Source: a virus. Taken from it: a stretch of DNA of 60,625 nt. How positions within the stretch are numbered: the first letter of the stretch is position 1; every line of letters starts with the position of its first letter. The notes under the pieces were generated by a model that worked only from the letters and a program-made list of their open reading frames with translations, made no database searches and was not told the origin of the DNA. The position numbers and the translations under genes were made by a program. Where the stretch lies: positions 1 through 60,625 of IMG/VR virus record IMGVR_UViG_3300048996_000177, one strand, 5' to 3'. Positions 59,757 to 60,625 of the stretch are shown here, piece after piece.

Positions 59757-59768
59757 CGTGAATTCACG
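59757..59768. promoter_or_regulatory. Perfect 12-bp palindrome, operator-like
   Basis: CGTGAATTCACG, 15 bp upstream of the -35 box of the primase promoter. A likely site for a dimeric regulator. Confidence 0.55.
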
Positions 59769-59770
59769 TC

Positions 59771-60043
59771 TGATGTGACATGGGGTGTGACCCCGTTGAT
59801 GTGACAATTACACGTTGACATGCGGATTCATTACTTTTTACCATCTGACGGGTGGATGGTGTGACATTCATGTGACTATTGGACATCAGATGTTGGGGTT
59901 GTCTGGCGGGGGTGACATTAGGATGTGGACGCATATGGGTGGGTCGGTGGGAGGGTGGGGTTGTAAACCCCCCCGGACACATAGCGGCACACCCCCGCAC
60001 ACGTATAGAAAACGATCCGTACCGACGCAGGGTTTGGTGTGAC
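59771..60043. repeat. TGTGAC repeat cluster (iteron-like)
   Basis: TGTGAC at 59774, 59786, 59800, 59860, 59871 and 60038 and the related GGTGACATT at 59911. Two copies read TGATGTGACA (59771-59780, 59797-59806), 26 bp apart. All point the same way. Such arrays often bind an initiator or repressor. Confidence 0.6.
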
Positions 60044-60101
60044 GTGGGAGCCGTGGTTGGGTGTGGACATGCCAAATGATGTCGAAAGTGAGTGATTGGT
60101 C

Positions 60102-60625
60102 ATGAGTGACAAGGGTTTCGATGTGCCGGTGTTCGACAACGATTGGACCGGGATGGGGCTGGTGGGTGACGGACCGGTCAAGGGTTCGTCGGTGAAGCGC
60201 GAGACGATCGTGACGGATGGCGGGAATTCATTGAAGGTGCCAGACGGGTATGCGTCGCACGCTGTCGGCGATGGTGGGGTGGGTGGGCCGAAAGATTTCG
60301 CGGAATCGAATCGGCTGGACGAGGCGGCACGGGTTAGTGGTGTGAAGAAAAAGGAAATCGCTGGGCTGGCGGATTCGCGGCATGGGCTGTCGCTGGATGA
60401 ATTGCTGATGGTTCTGCGGTATTTGCCGAAAGGGTTCCTCGGGCTGTACATGGCCCTGATTGACCGGGGTGTGGGTGAACGGGCTCTGGGATCGGGGTCG
60501 GGGGCTGGGAATGGTTTGGCGGTTCCTGATTCGGGACGGGCTGTTGCGGGGCTGGGACAGGTGGCGTCGGGAGTGGTGCAGAAAAGGGGTGGGGCAAAGA
60601 AAGGGAAGAAACCGAGTGGGGGTAA
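60102..60625 (+). CDS. N-terminal part of junction-spanning protein
   Basis: Starts at ATG 60102 after GAAAGTGAG and is open to the end of the window; it continues at base 146 of the left end to the stop at 357-359, giving 245 residues. An acidic/Gly-rich start, then a helical part (SRHGLSLDELLMVLRYLP), then the Gly/Lys linker and zinc ribbon. First rightward gene after the control region. Function unknown. Confidence 0.75.
   Translation, partial: MSDKGFDVPVFDNDWTGMGLVGDGPVKGSSVKRETIVTDGGNSLKVPDGYASHAVGDGGVGGPKDFAESNRLDEAARVSGVKKKEIAGLADSRHGLSLDELLMVLRYLPKGFLGLYMALIDRGVGERALGSGSGAGNGLAVPDSGRAVAGLGQVASGVVQKRGGAKKGKKPSGG
60481..60625. repeat. Terminal repeat, right copy
   Basis: Copy of bases 1-145 with one mismatch (C at 60499). 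See the left copy. Confidence 0.9.

Larger units (their letters stand above)
59707..60101. other. Divergent non-coding region, candidate origin/control region
   Basis: 395 bp between the leftward primase-helicase and the rightward junction gene. Contains a promoter, a 12-bp palindrome, seven TGTGAC-type words, a small hairpin (GGGGTT/AACCCC at 59957-59971) and Gly/Thr-codon-like G-rich sequence without a supported gene. Placement next to a primase favours an origin or master control region. Confidence 0.6.

Noticed and set aside
59764-60075. 103-residue minus-strand frame in the divergent region
   Set aside because: Overlaps repeats and palindrome, composition is Pro/His/Arg-rich, and no ribosome site or -10 box precedes it.
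1-60625. tRNA, tmRNA or CRISPR array
   Set aside because: I looked for GTTCRANNC-type T-loops with matching acceptor stems and for regularly spaced repeats; the few T-loop-like words (for example near 5635, 40542, 56973) have no tRNA arms around them.
1-60625. Integrase, excisionase or phage attachment site
   Set aside because: No tyrosine or serine recombinase motif in any plausible protein, and no tRNA-like att core. The HTH proteins at 36557 and 44080 are not enough to claim lysogeny.

Overview
The window looks like one complete, circularly permuted double-stranded DNA phage genome. The first 145 bases are repeated, with one mismatch, as the last 145, and a single gene reads cleanly across the joined ends, so the non-redundant length is about 60,480 bp. 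It encodes a long-tailed (siphovirus) virion: terminase, portal, Mu F-like head protein, scaffold, HK97-type capsid, tail tube, tail chaperones joined by a frameshift, and a 976-residue tape measure. A flavin-dependent thymidylate synthase (ThyX), a GH25 lysin, GTG/TTG starts and many apparently leaderless promoters suggest an actinobacterial host. There is no mycolyl-arabinogalactan esterase (LysB), so a mycolic-acid host is not specifically supported. No integrase, excisionase, tRNA gene, CRISPR array or insertion sequence was seen, so a lytic life style is the simplest reading.

Layout, left to right. 0-7.5 kb: rightward run of about 22 small, mostly unknown genes, often coupled by ATGA overlaps, ending in a terminator. 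7.56-21 kb: strong promoter, then DNA packaging, head and head-tail connector genes. 20.7-29.8 kb: tail chaperones, tape measure and tail tip/fibre genes. 29.8-32.4 kb: lysis genes, then a 319-bp non-coding control region with a large inverted repeat and a terminator. 32.7-40 kb: accessory region of short units, many with their own promoter and terminator, encoding membrane, secreted, lipoprotein and zinc-binding proteins. 40.3-54.3 kb: DNA replication and nucleotide metabolism. 54.3-59.7 kb: six leftward genes ending with a primase-helicase. 59.7-60.1 kb: divergent non-coding region rich in TGTGAC repeats, a candidate origin or control region.

The most notable system is the nucleotide module at 42-52 kb. 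A dNMP-kinase-like protein, a MazG-fold pyrophosphohydrolase, two different thymidylate-synthase-fold proteins, a dCMP deaminase and ThyX are encoded close together. Both TS-fold proteins keep the catalytic cysteine but carry Asp where true ThyA has the Asn that selects dUMP, as in T4 dCMP hydroxymethylase. The set parallels the T4 route to hydroxymethylcytosine DNA. The DNA polymerase carries an N-terminal Fe-S uracil-DNA-glycosylase-like domain whose catalytic motifs are replaced. Together these point to a phage with a modified pyrimidine in its DNA, which remains to be shown.

A second theme is regulation. At least ten genes have a TANNNT -10 box placed 6-8 nt before the start codon, so the mRNA would begin at or next to the start codon. 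These sit mainly in the accessory and leftward regions, where single genes appear to be separate transcription units.
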